Part shown: positions 33,053-40,466 of the stretch, piece after piece
Layout: the number at the start of each line of letters is the position of its first letter
Numbering within the stretch: the stretch's first letter is position 1
Assembly: GCA_033763355.1 (NCBI GenBank)
Contig: JANRKT010000257.1
Coordinates: 1 to 40,466 of the forward strand
Direction: 5' to 3'
DNA length: 40,466 bases
DNA from: JANRKT01 sp033763355
Lineage (GTDB): Bacteria; Bacteroidota; Bacteroidia; Chitinophagales; Chitinophagaceae
The notes under the pieces: model-generated
What the model was told of the DNA's origin: nothing
What the model saw: the letters and a program-made list of their open reading frames with translations, nothing else
Databases searched by the model: none
Made by a program: the position numbers and the translations under genes

Positions 33053-33910
33053 TTAAAAGAAAACAGAATTGGCAATACGGCTGCAGTACTTCAGCGCCAG
33101 TTCATCAATATAAATTGTATAGTTGTTGTCCTTAAAATATTTTACCATCCATTCGGTGTTCATATTGCCCACCAGTTCATCATTGGCCATCGGGCAGCCG
33201 CCGATCCCTTTTATAGCGCCGTCAAACCTTCTGCAACCTGCCTGCAATGCAGATTCTAATTTTTGTTTCCAGTTATCCGGGCTGGAATGAAGGTGGACGC
33301 CAATTTCAAGATGCGGTAAGGTATTAACCATATGGTATGTGATGCGGAAAACCTGTTCCGGTGTTGCAAGCCCAACGGTATCTGCAAGCGAAATGGTTTT
33401 AATATCCAGTTCCGCCATTTTATTCGCCCATTCAAAAACTATTTCTTCGCTGTAGGGGTCGCCATAGGGATTGCCAAAACCCATGGAGAGGTAAATTACC
33501 AGTTCTTTACCCTTAGCCATGCAAAGTTTCTGTATTTGCTTTACCCTTTGAAACGATTCTTCAATGCTGCTGTTTGCATTGCGCTGCTGAAAAGTTGGCG
33601 AAACTGAAAAAGGGAAACCGAGACATGAAATCTGCTCATAGCCCACCGCTTCTTCTGCACCACGCACATTTGCTACAATGGCAAGCAACCTGGTTTTTGT
33701 GCTGCCCATATCAAGCTGGGCGATGACATCTTTGGTGTCGGCCATCTGGGGGATAGCCTTTGGAGAAACAAAACTGCCGAAATCAAGCGTATGAAAACCT
33801 GCTTTCAGTAATTCATTAAGGTATTGCACTTTTTTTTCAGTGGGGATAAACACCCTCCATCCCTGCATCGCATCTCTAGGGCATTCAATTAAGCTGATAA
33901 AATTTTGCAT
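33053..33910 (-). CDS. mvaB: Hydroxymethylglutaryl-CoA lyase
   Basis: 285 residues, cytosolic. The enzyme splits HMG-CoA into acetoacetate and acetyl-CoA in leucine degradation. The barrel start ISLIECPRDAMQGW carries the substrate-side Arg. TISLADTVGLATPEQVF gives the metal-side Asp. HLHSSPDN contains the metal-binding His pair. GAIKGIGGCPMANDELVGN near residue 230 contains the GCP signature loop with the catalytic Cys. Length and order fit HMG-CoA lyases, which share the fold with isopropylmalate and homocitrate synthases, but the GCP loop is specific. No other leucine-degradation gene is visible. ATG 33908-33910. Confidence 0.9.
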   Translation of the reverse strand: MQNFISLIECPRDAMQGWRVFIPTEKKVQYLNELLKAGFHTLDFGSFVSPKAIPQMADTKDVIAQLDMGSTKTRLLAIVANVRGAEEAVGYEQISCLGFPFSVSPTFQQRNANSSIEESFQRVKQIQKLCMAKGKELVIYLSMGFGNPYGDPYSEEIVFEWANKMAELDIKTISLADTVGLATPEQVFRITYHMVNTLPHLEIGVHLHSSPDNWKQKLESALQAGCRRFDGAIKGIGGCPMANDELVGNMNTEWMVKYFKDNNYTIYIDELALKYCSRIANSVFF

Positions 33911-33953
33911 AAGATAGTGAACAGATTCTGGTGCAAAATAAGGGAAATTAAAA

Positions 33954-34078
33954 ACTAAGGCATTTCAAATTTTGGCAGCCTCAGTTTGTCATTCCTATCC
34001 CGCCTCAGCGGGAGAGGAATCTATCAACAGATGCTTCGTTCCTTAGCATGACAATACAAACTGAGGCATTTCAATTTT
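33954..34078. mobile_element. MITE/REP-like element with terminal inverted and direct repeats
   Basis: Near-identical direct repeats (ACTAAGGCATTTCAAATTTT at 33954-33973; ACTGAGGCATTTCAATTTT at 34060-34078) flank an inverted pair CCTCAGTTTGT (33979-33989) / ACAAACTGAGG (34056-34066). Inside is a perfect hairpin TCCCGC-CTCA-GCGGGA (33998-34013) and GTCATTCC near the left end facing GCATGACA near the right. It carries no gene. This layout fits a short non-autonomous palindromic element. Confidence 0.6.
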
Positions 34079-34143
34079 CACCTGCAATCCCGATCCGTGC
34101 ATACATGAACCGTGGCCGGACAGTGAATAAACTCATTAACTGC

Positions 34144-35160
34144 TTAAAAATTACCCAGTGTTTTCACACGGTTTTCCCTGAAAGCCTGTATCCTTTCACG
34201 GATGAGGTTAAAGAAACGTGTCCTTGCCCTTTCTCCCACCTGGCTGATGAGGGTTGACCTGCGGATGATGTTTTGTATAAAGCGCCAGGTATAATCGCAA
34301 AACTGTTTATCGGTTGTGGAAATAAAGTTGATGGCATTGTGGTTTACAAATGCAACCCGGTTATTGTTTACCGTGGCAAGGATGTTGTTGTCGCCCACGA
34401 AAAAGTCATTTACATAAAGCCTGTATGCTGCAGCTTTTTCACCGGGTTCTTCCCCGTGCAAAAATTTCTTTCCTTCGGTAGCCTGGTTTTCCATGTGGCC
34501 CATCATTTTTTCATACGCGTCATAGATACGTTCAAGGTCTCTGGAATTGTTAATTATCCCGGCATCTTTATAATATTCCAGTTGCCGCATGTCGTTTAAA
34601 ATATTATCAGGGTTAAATATCTCTGCACCGGGAATTTCAGTATAAAGCAGGCATATTTTTTTTATAACAGGGCCCCATTCATCTTTAATGATGTCAAATG
34701 AAAATTTCTGCTGCTTCAGATCTGCAAACTGAAACTGGGTTTTCATCCACACAAAAAACTTAAATGCTGTTATGTCGGGTATCATCAGGTAATAAAAAAC
34801 GGGAATGTCCTTGGTCATGTAGATCATTTCTCTGCTTTCAAAACCGTTCAATGTCTCTAAATTATTGAGGATGTCCCCGAGATAAGATTCAAAACGGAAA
34901 TTTTCTGCGGTAACATAATGGCCGGAAAACAAAACGGTACCATTATCGAGGTTTAAAAGCTGGTCAAGTGAGAGATTAAATTTTGAACAAAGGATTTTGA
35001 TTTCCTCAAAAGAAAGCATCTTCTCCCCTCTTATCCTGCGGTATGCACTGTCTGTACTTAAATCCAGCAGTTCTGCTACCTGTTCCGGCATTGAAAGATG
35101 CGGCGGAAGCATGGACCTGATGTGATGAAAAAAAGCGGTTTGTATATCTGTACTTTCCAT
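34144..35160 (-). CDS. HTH regulator-like protein with unknown C-terminal domain (paralogue 1)
   Basis: 338 residues. Residues about 20-65 form an XRE-like helix-turn-helix: QVAELLDLSTDSAYRRIRGE followed by LSFEEIKILCSKFNLSLDQL. The remaining 270 residues have no recognised domain and look helical and soluble. They end RERIQAFRENRVKTLGNF, with conserved blocks such as YRLYVNDFFVGDNN near residue 245. The close paralogue lies directly upstream with 2 bases between them. The pair therefore probably arose by tandem duplication and is co-transcribed. A regulator with a ligand-sensing C-terminal part is likely; its target is unknown. Confidence 0.75.
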   Translation of the reverse strand: MESTDIQTAFFHHIRSMLPPHLSMPEQVAELLDLSTDSAYRRIRGEKMLSFEEIKILCSKFNLSLDQLLNLDNGTVLFSGHYVTAENFRFESYLGDILNNLETLNGFESREMIYMTKDIPVFYYLMIPDITAFKFFVWMKTQFQFADLKQQKFSFDIIKDEWGPVIKKICLLYTEIPGAEIFNPDNILNDMRQLEYYKDAGIINNSRDLERIYDAYEKMMGHMENQATEGKKFLHGEEPGEKAAAYRLYVNDFFVGDNNILATVNNNRVAFVNHNAINFISTTDKQFCDYTWRFIQNIIRRSTLISQVGERARTRFFNLIRERIQAFRENRVKTLGNF

Positions 35161-35162
35161 AA

Positions 35163-36176
35163 CTAATTCAACATGGTTTTCACTTTGTTTTCCTTATAGG
35201 CTTTTATCCTTTCCCTGATGAGGTTAAAGAAAACAGTTCTTTCCCTCTCCCCTGTGATGCTGATAAGAGCGGATTTGCTGATGATATTCTGCACAAAATG
35301 ATAACTGTAATCGCAGAATGTCTTATCACGGGTATAAATAAAATTAAGCCCGTTGTGAACGAGGTAACAAACCTTCATGTCATTGAGCAATACAAGGTTG
35401 GTATTGTCGCCAACAAAAAAATCGTTCACATAAAGTTTATATTCTGCCAAACCGGCGCCAGGTTGCCTTCCGCGGAAAAATTTCTTTCCTTCCTCCGCCT
35501 GCTTTTCGATGTGGCTCACCATATCCTCAAGGCTGGCATAAACCCTTTCGAGGTCATCCTGTTTTGCAAACCACTGTGAATCTTTATAAAATTCTATCTG
35601 CCGCAAAGTGGTAAGGATATTATCTGCATTTAGTATTTCACAACTGGGCACCTGTGTATAGGCTTCAGCTATTTTTTCACCGGTGGTCTTAATATCATCC
35701 ATCAATACGTCCATTGCAAATTTCTGTTGTTGAAATTCGGGGAAACCAAGCAGGGTTTTCATCCAGCTGAAATATTTGAACGACGCTATTTCAGGAAACA
35801 TCAGATAATGGTAAAGGGGTATATCCTTGCTCAGGAAGATGAGCTCTTTGCGGTCAAAATTTTTAAACATCATGAAATTGGCCAGCACCTCCTGCAGGTA
35901 AGCCCTGTAATTGAAGGTTTCCGGAATAATGTATTTTCCTGTAAACACAATGGTGTTGCTGTTCAGGTTAAGGAGCTGATCCAGTGATATCCTGAACTTT
36001 GAACAAATGGCTTTTATTTCTTCAAAGGAAAGCTGCTTTTCGCCCCTTATACGCCTGTAAGCACTGTCGTTGCTGATGTTAAGCAACTCTGCGATCTCAT
36101 CCACAAAAGATAAATGGGGAGGGATGCTATTTTTGATATGCTGAAACAATAAAACCTGTATGCCGGGTTGATCCAT
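35163..36176 (-). CDS. HTH regulator-like protein with unknown C-terminal domain (paralogue 2)
   Basis: 337 residues, alignable end to end with the neighbour at 34144-35160. The helix-turn-helix reads EIAELLNISNDSAYRRIRGE then LSFEEIKAICSKFRISLDQL, nearly identical to the neighbour. The C-terminal part shares YKLYVNDFFVGDNT, FCDYSYHFVQNIISKSALIS and RERTVFFNLIRERIKAYKEN. The HTH region is more conserved than the rest, which fits two regulators with related DNA sites but diverged inputs. The promoter would lie in the region upstream of 36176, where an inverted pair GTTACT/AGTAAC (36188-36217) is seen. ATG 36174-36176. Confidence 0.75.
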   Translation of the reverse strand: MDQPGIQVLLFQHIKNSIPPHLSFVDEIAELLNISNDSAYRRIRGEKQLSFEEIKAICSKFRISLDQLLNLNSNTIVFTGKYIIPETFNYRAYLQEVLANFMMFKNFDRKELIFLSKDIPLYHYLMFPEIASFKYFSWMKTLLGFPEFQQQKFAMDVLMDDIKTTGEKIAEAYTQVPSCEILNADNILTTLRQIEFYKDSQWFAKQDDLERVYASLEDMVSHIEKQAEEGKKFFRGRQPGAGLAEYKLYVNDFFVGDNTNLVLLNDMKVCYLVHNGLNFIYTRDKTFCDYSYHFVQNIISKSALISITGERERTVFFNLIRERIKAYKENKVKTMLN

Positions 36177-36567
36177 AACAGCGATTGGTTACTGGTTAAA
36201 ATATTCAACTAAGTAACAGGTACATCAAGGGCCCCTTCTAAATTAATCGAAATTTTATCAAAAACCGAAAACAACACATCCTGAAAAGATAATCTGATTC
36301 TTTTGTGAGGCTGAAGTCATGCGTTTCCATGTACCATGTAATTCCGGCCCTTTTTGACTCATTCAGCATTTATCGGCCACAAGCGGCAATTAATTTCTGC
36401 TGTGGATAATTATAACCGGTTAAGAACCAGCAGAAAATTATATTTGAAGATAGCCCGGTGGTGCAACAATCAATTTAACAGGCATTTATTCGTTTATACA
36501 GTAAGATCATTAAAAATTCAGGGCAAAGCAGCGGCTGGGATGATTCCCGTTGTCAGATAAATATTAT
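36177..36567. other. Intergenic region between HTH pair and DUF6134 gene
   Basis: Near the HTH gene there is an inverted pair GTTACT (36188-36193) and AGTAAC (36212-36217) with 18 bases between. It could be an autoregulator site, but such short matches are common by chance. I see no RNA gene, no convincing promoter box and no gene remnant in the rest. Confidence 0.45.
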
Positions 36568-37209
36568 ATGCGGACTTATGGATTCACATATCGCAAACCG
36601 TTTCCTGTAAAACCCCGGGTTGCTGTTGTATCACTTGTTTTATTTTCGGCTTTATACCTCTCTTTTATTCCTGCATTCGAGCAACAGCACCTGAAATATG
36701 ATGTGATCCGGAATGGTAAAATAATCGGGCAGCTCAGTTCCATTAAAACAACCAAAAACAATGTGGTGGAGTACCGGGCGGAATCAAACGTTGAAGTAAA
36801 TGTGATTTTCGCCATTAAGATATACACTTTTGTAAGCGGTGTTTTCAGCAATGGCCAGCTTACGGATGGCAAGATTATAAGAAGGGTAAACGGAAAAGAT
36901 AAAGCCAATGCACATATTTACTGGTCGCATGACAAATATTATATCCGTGAGGAAATGAAAACAAAGGAATTTAAAGACCATATTTATTACACTACGGCCT
37001 GCCTCATGAACCGTGAACCATTAAGCCTGACGCGGATATTTTCCGAGAACTATCAAAAGTTTCTTGATATCATACAGGTAAAGCCCCACCAGTACAAACT
37101 CAGCCTGCCGGACGGTAATTATAATTATTATACCTACACCAATGGCATTTGTACAGAGGCCAAGATCAGCACCACCTTCTCTACAGCGTATTTCAGGTTA
37201 AAGAAATAG
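36568..37209 (+). CDS. DUF6134 family exported protein
   Basis: 213 residues. A long basic N-terminus (MRTYGFTYRKPFPVKPR) precedes one hydrophobic segment (VAVVSLVLFSALYLSFI), probably an uncleaved anchor or signal. The remaining part is beta-rich: LKYDVIRNGKIIGQLSSIKT, then AIKIYTFVSGVFSNGQLTDG and GNYNYYTYTNGICTEAKIST. It matches the DUF6134 family of Bacteroidota, whose function is not known. ATG 36568 is preferred over the in-frame TTG at 36550. It is 152 bases before the epimerase gene in the same direction; co-transcription is possible. Confidence 0.8.
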   Translation: MRTYGFTYRKPFPVKPRVAVVSLVLFSALYLSFIPAFEQQHLKYDVIRNGKIIGQLSSIKTTKNNVVEYRAESNVEVNVIFAIKIYTFVSGVFSNGQLTDGKIIRRVNGKDKANAHIYWSHDKYYIREEMKTKEFKDHIYYTTACLMNREPLSLTRIFSENYQKFLDIIQVKPHQYKLSLPDGNYNYYTYTNGICTEAKISTTFSTAYFRLKK

Positions 37210-37360
37210 ATTTATGCACCATCTCAATCCCGGTGGCTATTTGTTAGTGACTTTGTAAATCGGATATTTTAAAATTGTTTTCTTACTGGCCTGTTGTATT
37301 CGTGGCACACCTTTTATCCGTTTCATCCCCATGCAATATATTTGCGCAAATTAAAACTGA

Positions 37361-38347
37361 ATGGTTATTCTCGTTACAGGGTCAACAGGATATATCGGAT
37401 CAAAACTGGTGGTTAAACTGGCAGAGCAGGAACATGAAATCCGTTTGTTGTGCAGGAAAAAACCTGACCTCCCTGAATTCAATTTGCCCAACATTAAAAT
37501 CTTTAAAGGCGATATAACTGATGCCCCTTCGCTTGAAGCCGCAATGGAAGGCGTTGATCAGGTTTATCACCTTGCGGCTTATGCAAGGCTCTGGGCCAAA
37601 GACCCCAACACCTTTCACCATATTAATGTTACCGGGACAGAGAATGTACTTGCCGCAGCAAGAAAAGCAGGCATAAAAAAAATGGTTTACACTTCTACTG
37701 CGGGTGTCATCGGCCCATCCGGCAATAAGCCCATGACGGAAGATGACCCCCGGATAACAGGTTTCTTTAACCTTTATGAAGAAACCAAAACAAAAGCTGA
37801 AGAAGCTGCGATGAAGTATGCCAGAGAAGGTCTGGATATTTCCATTGTTAATCCTGCAAGGGTTTACGGCCCGGGTTTTGATACCGGCAGCAACCCTGTT
37901 ACCAAGATCATGGAACTGTACATGAGGAGAAAATGGCATTTTATTCCAGGCAGCGGCGAAGACATCGGCTCCTATTGTTATATTGATGATGTGGTGGACG
38001 GGCATTTGTATGCCATGCAGAAAGGCAGGAGCGGTCACCGTTATATTTTCGGTGGTGTAAATGCCACATTCAATGAACTCATCAGGCAGATAAAAGAGCA
38101 CAGCGGCATTGAAAAAAAATTATGGAACCTGCCTTTTCCTGTATTGAAAGCTGTAAGCCATGGCATGTCATTCTATTCCAGAATTTCAGGCAAAGCGCCA
38201 ATGATAACACCTGACTGGGCCAAACGATACGATTACCAATGGGAACTTGACAGCAGCAAAGCAGTAAACGAACTGGGTTATCACATCAGGCCGTTGGAAG
38301 AAGGAGTAAAGCAAACCGTAGCATGGATAAAAACAAACCGTTTATGA
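37361..38347 (+). CDS. NAD-dependent epimerase/dehydratase family protein (extended SDR)
   Basis: 328 residues. The Rossmann dinucleotide site is TGSTGYIG at residues 6-13. VYHLAAYARLWAKDP near residue 69 and the catalytic YEETK (YxxxK) near residue 139 complete the extended SDR site, with the active-site serine in VYTSTAGVIG. The NPARVYGPG block and SYCYIDDVVDGHLYAMQKG are typical of the dihydroflavonol-4-reductase/hopanoid-associated epimerase group. The substrate is uncertain; a sugar or sterol-like ketone is possible. Its stop codon overlaps the start of the next SDR gene by 4 bases (ATGA at 38344-38347), showing translational coupling. Confidence 0.9.
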   Translation: MVILVTGSTGYIGSKLVVKLAEQEHEIRLLCRKKPDLPEFNLPNIKIFKGDITDAPSLEAAMEGVDQVYHLAAYARLWAKDPNTFHHINVTGTENVLAAARKAGIKKMVYTSTAGVIGPSGNKPMTEDDPRITGFFNLYEETKTKAEEAAMKYAREGLDISIVNPARVYGPGFDTGSNPVTKIMELYMRRKWHFIPGSGEDIGSYCYIDDVVDGHLYAMQKGRSGHRYIFGGVNATFNELIRQIKEHSGIEKKLWNLPFPVLKAVSHGMSFYSRISGKAPMITPDWAKRYDYQWELDSSKAVNELGYHIRPLEEGVKQTVAWIKTNRL

Positions 38348-39150
38348 ATAAACGGCAAACAGCATTGGTAACAGGTTCAGGACAGGGAATTGGTTATGCA
38401 CTTGCAAAAGCCTGTGCGATGAGGGACATTGATGTGTTGCTGGTGTCTTTACCGGGGGAAGATTTGCAAGCCAGGGCAGCTGCGTTGAAACAGGAACACA
38501 ACATCACAGCGCATTATTTTGAAACCGATCTTTCACAACCGGAAAATTGCCAGGCCTTGTATGAATATGTAATAAACAATAACATTCCGGTAAATATTTT
38601 AATTAACAATGCAGGCATTGGTTCATCCGGTCCTTTTGAAGATTTCAGCACGCAGTTTTACAGCAAACAGGTTGCATTGAATGTGGCCGCGCCGGTATTG
38701 CTGACACGTTTGTTTATTCCTTTGCTTAAACAGCAACCGCAATCCTATATTCTTTACACAGGCAGCCTTGGCGGTTTTTTTAATATGCCCAATAAAGAAG
38801 TTTACGGCGCAAGTAAAGCGTTTATCCTTTCTTTTTCCAAAGCGCTGCGCAACCGTTGGGAAGGCTCCAATATCAGCATCAGCGTAGTTTGCCCCGGGCC
38901 TGTTGATTCCAATGCCCGCCTGCTTGAAATACACAAGAACTTAAAAGGCATTGCAAAAAAATCAGTGATGACGCCGGACGAAGTAGCAGCCATTGCCATA
39001 CCTGCCATGCTTGCCGGAAAGAAAGTTATCATTCCCGGCAACATCAATAAACTTTTTCTTTTCCTCAACAGGCTGGTGCCGCAGGCTATTCAGTTAAAGA
39101 TCATCCGCAAAGAAATGGAAAGGCAGGCAAAGATGGGGGTGAAAAAATGA
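38344..39150 (+). CDS. Classical SDR family NAD(P)-dependent oxidoreductase
   Basis: 268 residues. The cofactor site is TGSGQGIG (TGxxxGxG) at residues 11-18. NNAGIGSSG (NNAG) near residue 90, YTGSLGG near 140 and VYGASKAF (YxxxK) near 153 complete the classical SDR active site. Its C-terminus extends past the usual domain (NRLVPQAIQLKIIRKEMERQ) and is basic and amphipathic, which fits members that associate with membranes. It probably reduces a ketone or oxidises an alcohol; the substrate is not given by the sequence. Coupling with the epimerase gene suggests consecutive steps on one substrate. Confidence 0.9.
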   Translation: MNKRQTALVTGSGQGIGYALAKACAMRDIDVLLVSLPGEDLQARAAALKQEHNITAHYFETDLSQPENCQALYEYVINNNIPVNILINNAGIGSSGPFEDFSTQFYSKQVALNVAAPVLLTRLFIPLLKQQPQSYILYTGSLGGFFNMPNKEVYGASKAFILSFSKALRNRWEGSNISISVVCPGPVDSNARLLEIHKNLKGIAKKSVMTPDEVAAIAIPAMLAGKKVIIPGNINKLFLFLNRLVPQAIQLKIIRKEMERQAKMGVKK

Positions 39151-39555
39151 GAAGGGGAAAGTTAAAAGTAAAAAAGTAGGTTATAACTGTTGTCATACCT
39201 TTTTGCTTTTATATTTATTGCAGTAACCCTCATTATAGCTTTTCACAGTTAATACAGGGAAATCTCTTTACCCGTAAATGTTCACACGGAGTTTGTGCAT
39301 AATTGGTGCATTACTGCCACTACCGGTTTTGTTATTACCGCCGTAACTTGTAAGTAAGGATGAACTTTGCATTAAGCTTTGTTCTTTTGTTCTGCAGCAA
39401 CGGCTAACAGGTTAACTTAATACCGGAAATTTCCTTTCGCCTTTTTTCTTCTTCTGCATGAGGTTACTTACCCGGTTCCCTCTGAAACTGATGGTTGCTT
39501 TATAGTAGCAGCAGTCTTACAACTTCATTTTAATAAACCTCTTAAAATCATTCCC
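39151..39555. other. Intergenic region, no gene recognised
   Basis: 405 bases between the SDR gene and the peptidase gene. It is AT-rich with runs of T, but I see no clear hairpin terminator, no exact TAnnTTTG box with a matching -33 element, and no repeat of the phased kind seen elsewhere. A promoter for the peptidase is likely here but cannot be placed. Confidence 0.5.
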
Positions 39556-40466
39556 ATGGTAACGAATGACCTGGAATTTTTTCAGCAAACCCAGACACTT
39601 GCCCCTCCTGATCTTAAAAAAACTGATTTTGAGCTGCAAAGGCAGAACCCGTTTGAAATAGATGACCAGTCACGTGCCGAGGCAAGAAAGCAATACTTAA
39701 AAAAGTTTGCAGCAGAACCTTTTGAACTGGCAGAAGAACGCATCATGTTCGGCAACGATCTCATGAGCATCAATTACCTTTTGCTTGGCCTTAAATGCGC
39801 CGATAAAGTAGGCCGCATACATGTTAAAGACAAATACGGATCGGCACAGGGTTATGGCACGGGCTTTATGGTAGCCCCGCAACTGATGATGACCAATAAC
39901 CATGTATTGCGCAGCGCTGAGGAAGCCCGTAACAGCATCATTGAATTCAACTATCAGTATGATGCATCCGGTAACCCAAGCCCTACTTTTCTTTTCCGCT
40001 TAACGCCTGAGCGCTTTTTTAAAACCAGTCCCGGACTGGATTATACAGTAGTGGCCGTGGAACCGGTTTCTTTCAACAGCTCAAAAAAACTTACTGAAGT
40101 TGGCTACCTGCAGATGTTTGAAGAAAGCGGCAAAGCGCTGATCAAAGAATTTCTCACCATCATACAGCACCCCAACGGAGGCTATAAACAAATTGCCATA
40201 AGGGAAAATAAGCTGGTGAAACTTGAAGCAGATTTTCTCTGGTACCTTACTGATACCGCCCCTGGTGCATCCGGCTCACCGGTGTTTAATGATCAATGGC
40301 AGGTGGTAGCGCTGCACCACAAAAGCATACCACGTACTACTCCTGATGGAAAGCAGATAGTTTGCAAAGACGGTTCTGTGTGGCAGAAAGGAATGGATGA
40401 GCAACTGATAGCATGGGAAGCCAATGAAGGCATCCGCATCAGTGTTATCATTGCAGATTTAAAATA
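39556..40466 (+). CDS. Trypsin-like serine peptidase (3' partial)
   Basis: The frame runs open to the last base of the window, so the C-terminal part is missing; 303 residues are visible. ATG 39556 is the first start. There is no signal peptide, so it may be cytoplasmic. Residues 57-90 (ELAEERIMFGNDLMSINYLL) precede the peptidase domain. The triad is visible as His116 in MTNNHVLRS, Asp162 in GLDYTVVAV and Ser239 in APGASGSPVF. An IIQHPNGGYKQIAIREN segment is typical of this Bacteroidota and myxobacterial group. In relatives the peptidase is often joined to other domains such as a DNA/RNA non-specific endonuclease or an effector region, so the missing part may decide its role. Confidence 0.85.
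   Translation, partial: MVTNDLEFFQQTQTLAPPDLKKTDFELQRQNPFEIDDQSRAEARKQYLKKFAAEPFELAEERIMFGNDLMSINYLLLGLKCADKVGRIHVKDKYGSAQGYGTGFMVAPQLMMTNNHVLRSAEEARNSIIEFNYQYDASGNPSPTFLFRLTPERFFKTSPGLDYTVVAVEPVSFNSSKKLTEVGYLQMFEESGKALIKEFLTIIQHPNGGYKQIAIRENKLVKLEADFLWYLTDTAPGASGSPVFNDQWQVVALHHKSIPRTTPDGKQIVCKDGSVWQKGMDEQLIAWEANEGIRISVIIADLK

Noticed and set aside
36188..36217. GTTACT-N18-AGTAAC as an operator for the HTH pair
   Set aside because: Six-base arms with a long spacer are frequent by chance; mentioned only as a possible site.
37400..38101. 233-residue minus-strand frame antisense to the epimerase gene
   Set aside because: The plus-strand frame carries the full SDR signature; the antisense frame has no recognisable motif.
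39582..39903. Short minus-strand frames over the last gene
   Set aside because: They are antisense to the trypsin-like peptidase, whose triad and open frame are clear.
1..40466. rRNA, tRNA, integrase or insertion-sequence genes
   Set aside because: None recognised by reading both strands; a covariance-model scan (tRNAscan-SE, Infernal) would be needed to exclude small RNAs.

Overview
The window looks like a chromosomal segment of a Bacteroidota member, most likely from Chitinophagaceae or a close relative. The pointers are a TonB-dependent receptor with an N-terminal carboxypeptidase-like domain, a DUF5686 outer-membrane protein, GSCFA, SMUG2, HYC_CC_PP and DUF6134 family proteins, starts without clear Shine-Dalgarno sequences, and moderately AT-rich DNA. 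I saw no rRNA, tRNA, CRISPR array, integrase or intact transposase. The assignment is by family recognition only.

Layout. 1-7006: the 3' end of a serine-hydrolase-like membrane protein, a DHFR-like reductase, the remnant of an AraC regulator, then a minus-strand run with M1 peptidase, TPR protein, folB, an anchored exported protein and a fused SpmA/SpmB protein. 7007-12395: ychF (+) converges on a large TonB receptor (-) across a strong bidirectional terminator, and purC (+) is divergent from the receptor. 12417-13265: a decayed toxin-antitoxin pair (frameshifted antitoxin, doubly stopped RelE-like toxin) followed by clustered palindromes. 13266-17178: an ABA4-like/multipass membrane protein pair, a GH140-like glycosidase and a 6-phosphogluconolactonase-like propeller protein. 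17235-18616: trhO with a translationally coupled small membrane protein.

18805-23826 is the most coherent system: five minus-strand genes that look like a copper-handling operon. In transcription order they are an HMA-AraC fusion regulator, an HMA-DUF4396 membrane protein, a HYC_CC_PP small exported protein, an HMA-DUF3347 exported protein, and a multicopper oxidase carrying a C-terminal CopB-like barrel domain. A candidate promoter and a small palindrome lie behind the regulator gene.

23887-36176 is mostly minus strand: DUF5686 protein, small membrane protein, penicillin acylase family enzyme, BioF-like synthase, (+) miaE, SMUG2 glycosylase, GSCFA protein, HMG-CoA lyase, and a tandem pair of paralogous HTH regulators of unknown role. 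36568-40466 (+): a DUF6134 protein, an epimerase/SDR pair with a 4-base overlap, and a trypsin-like peptidase cut by the window end.

Between the genes are several short repeat structures. Two elements of 7-base-phased CAAG words lie between convergent genes (730-831, 31231-31280). One element of 9-base-phased AGTCA words with an opposing TGACT array lies between divergent genes (7092-7205). A palindromic CCTGNCAGG motif occurs three times around miaE/SMUG2, once supplying a stop codon, and a MITE/REP-like element lies at 33954-34078.
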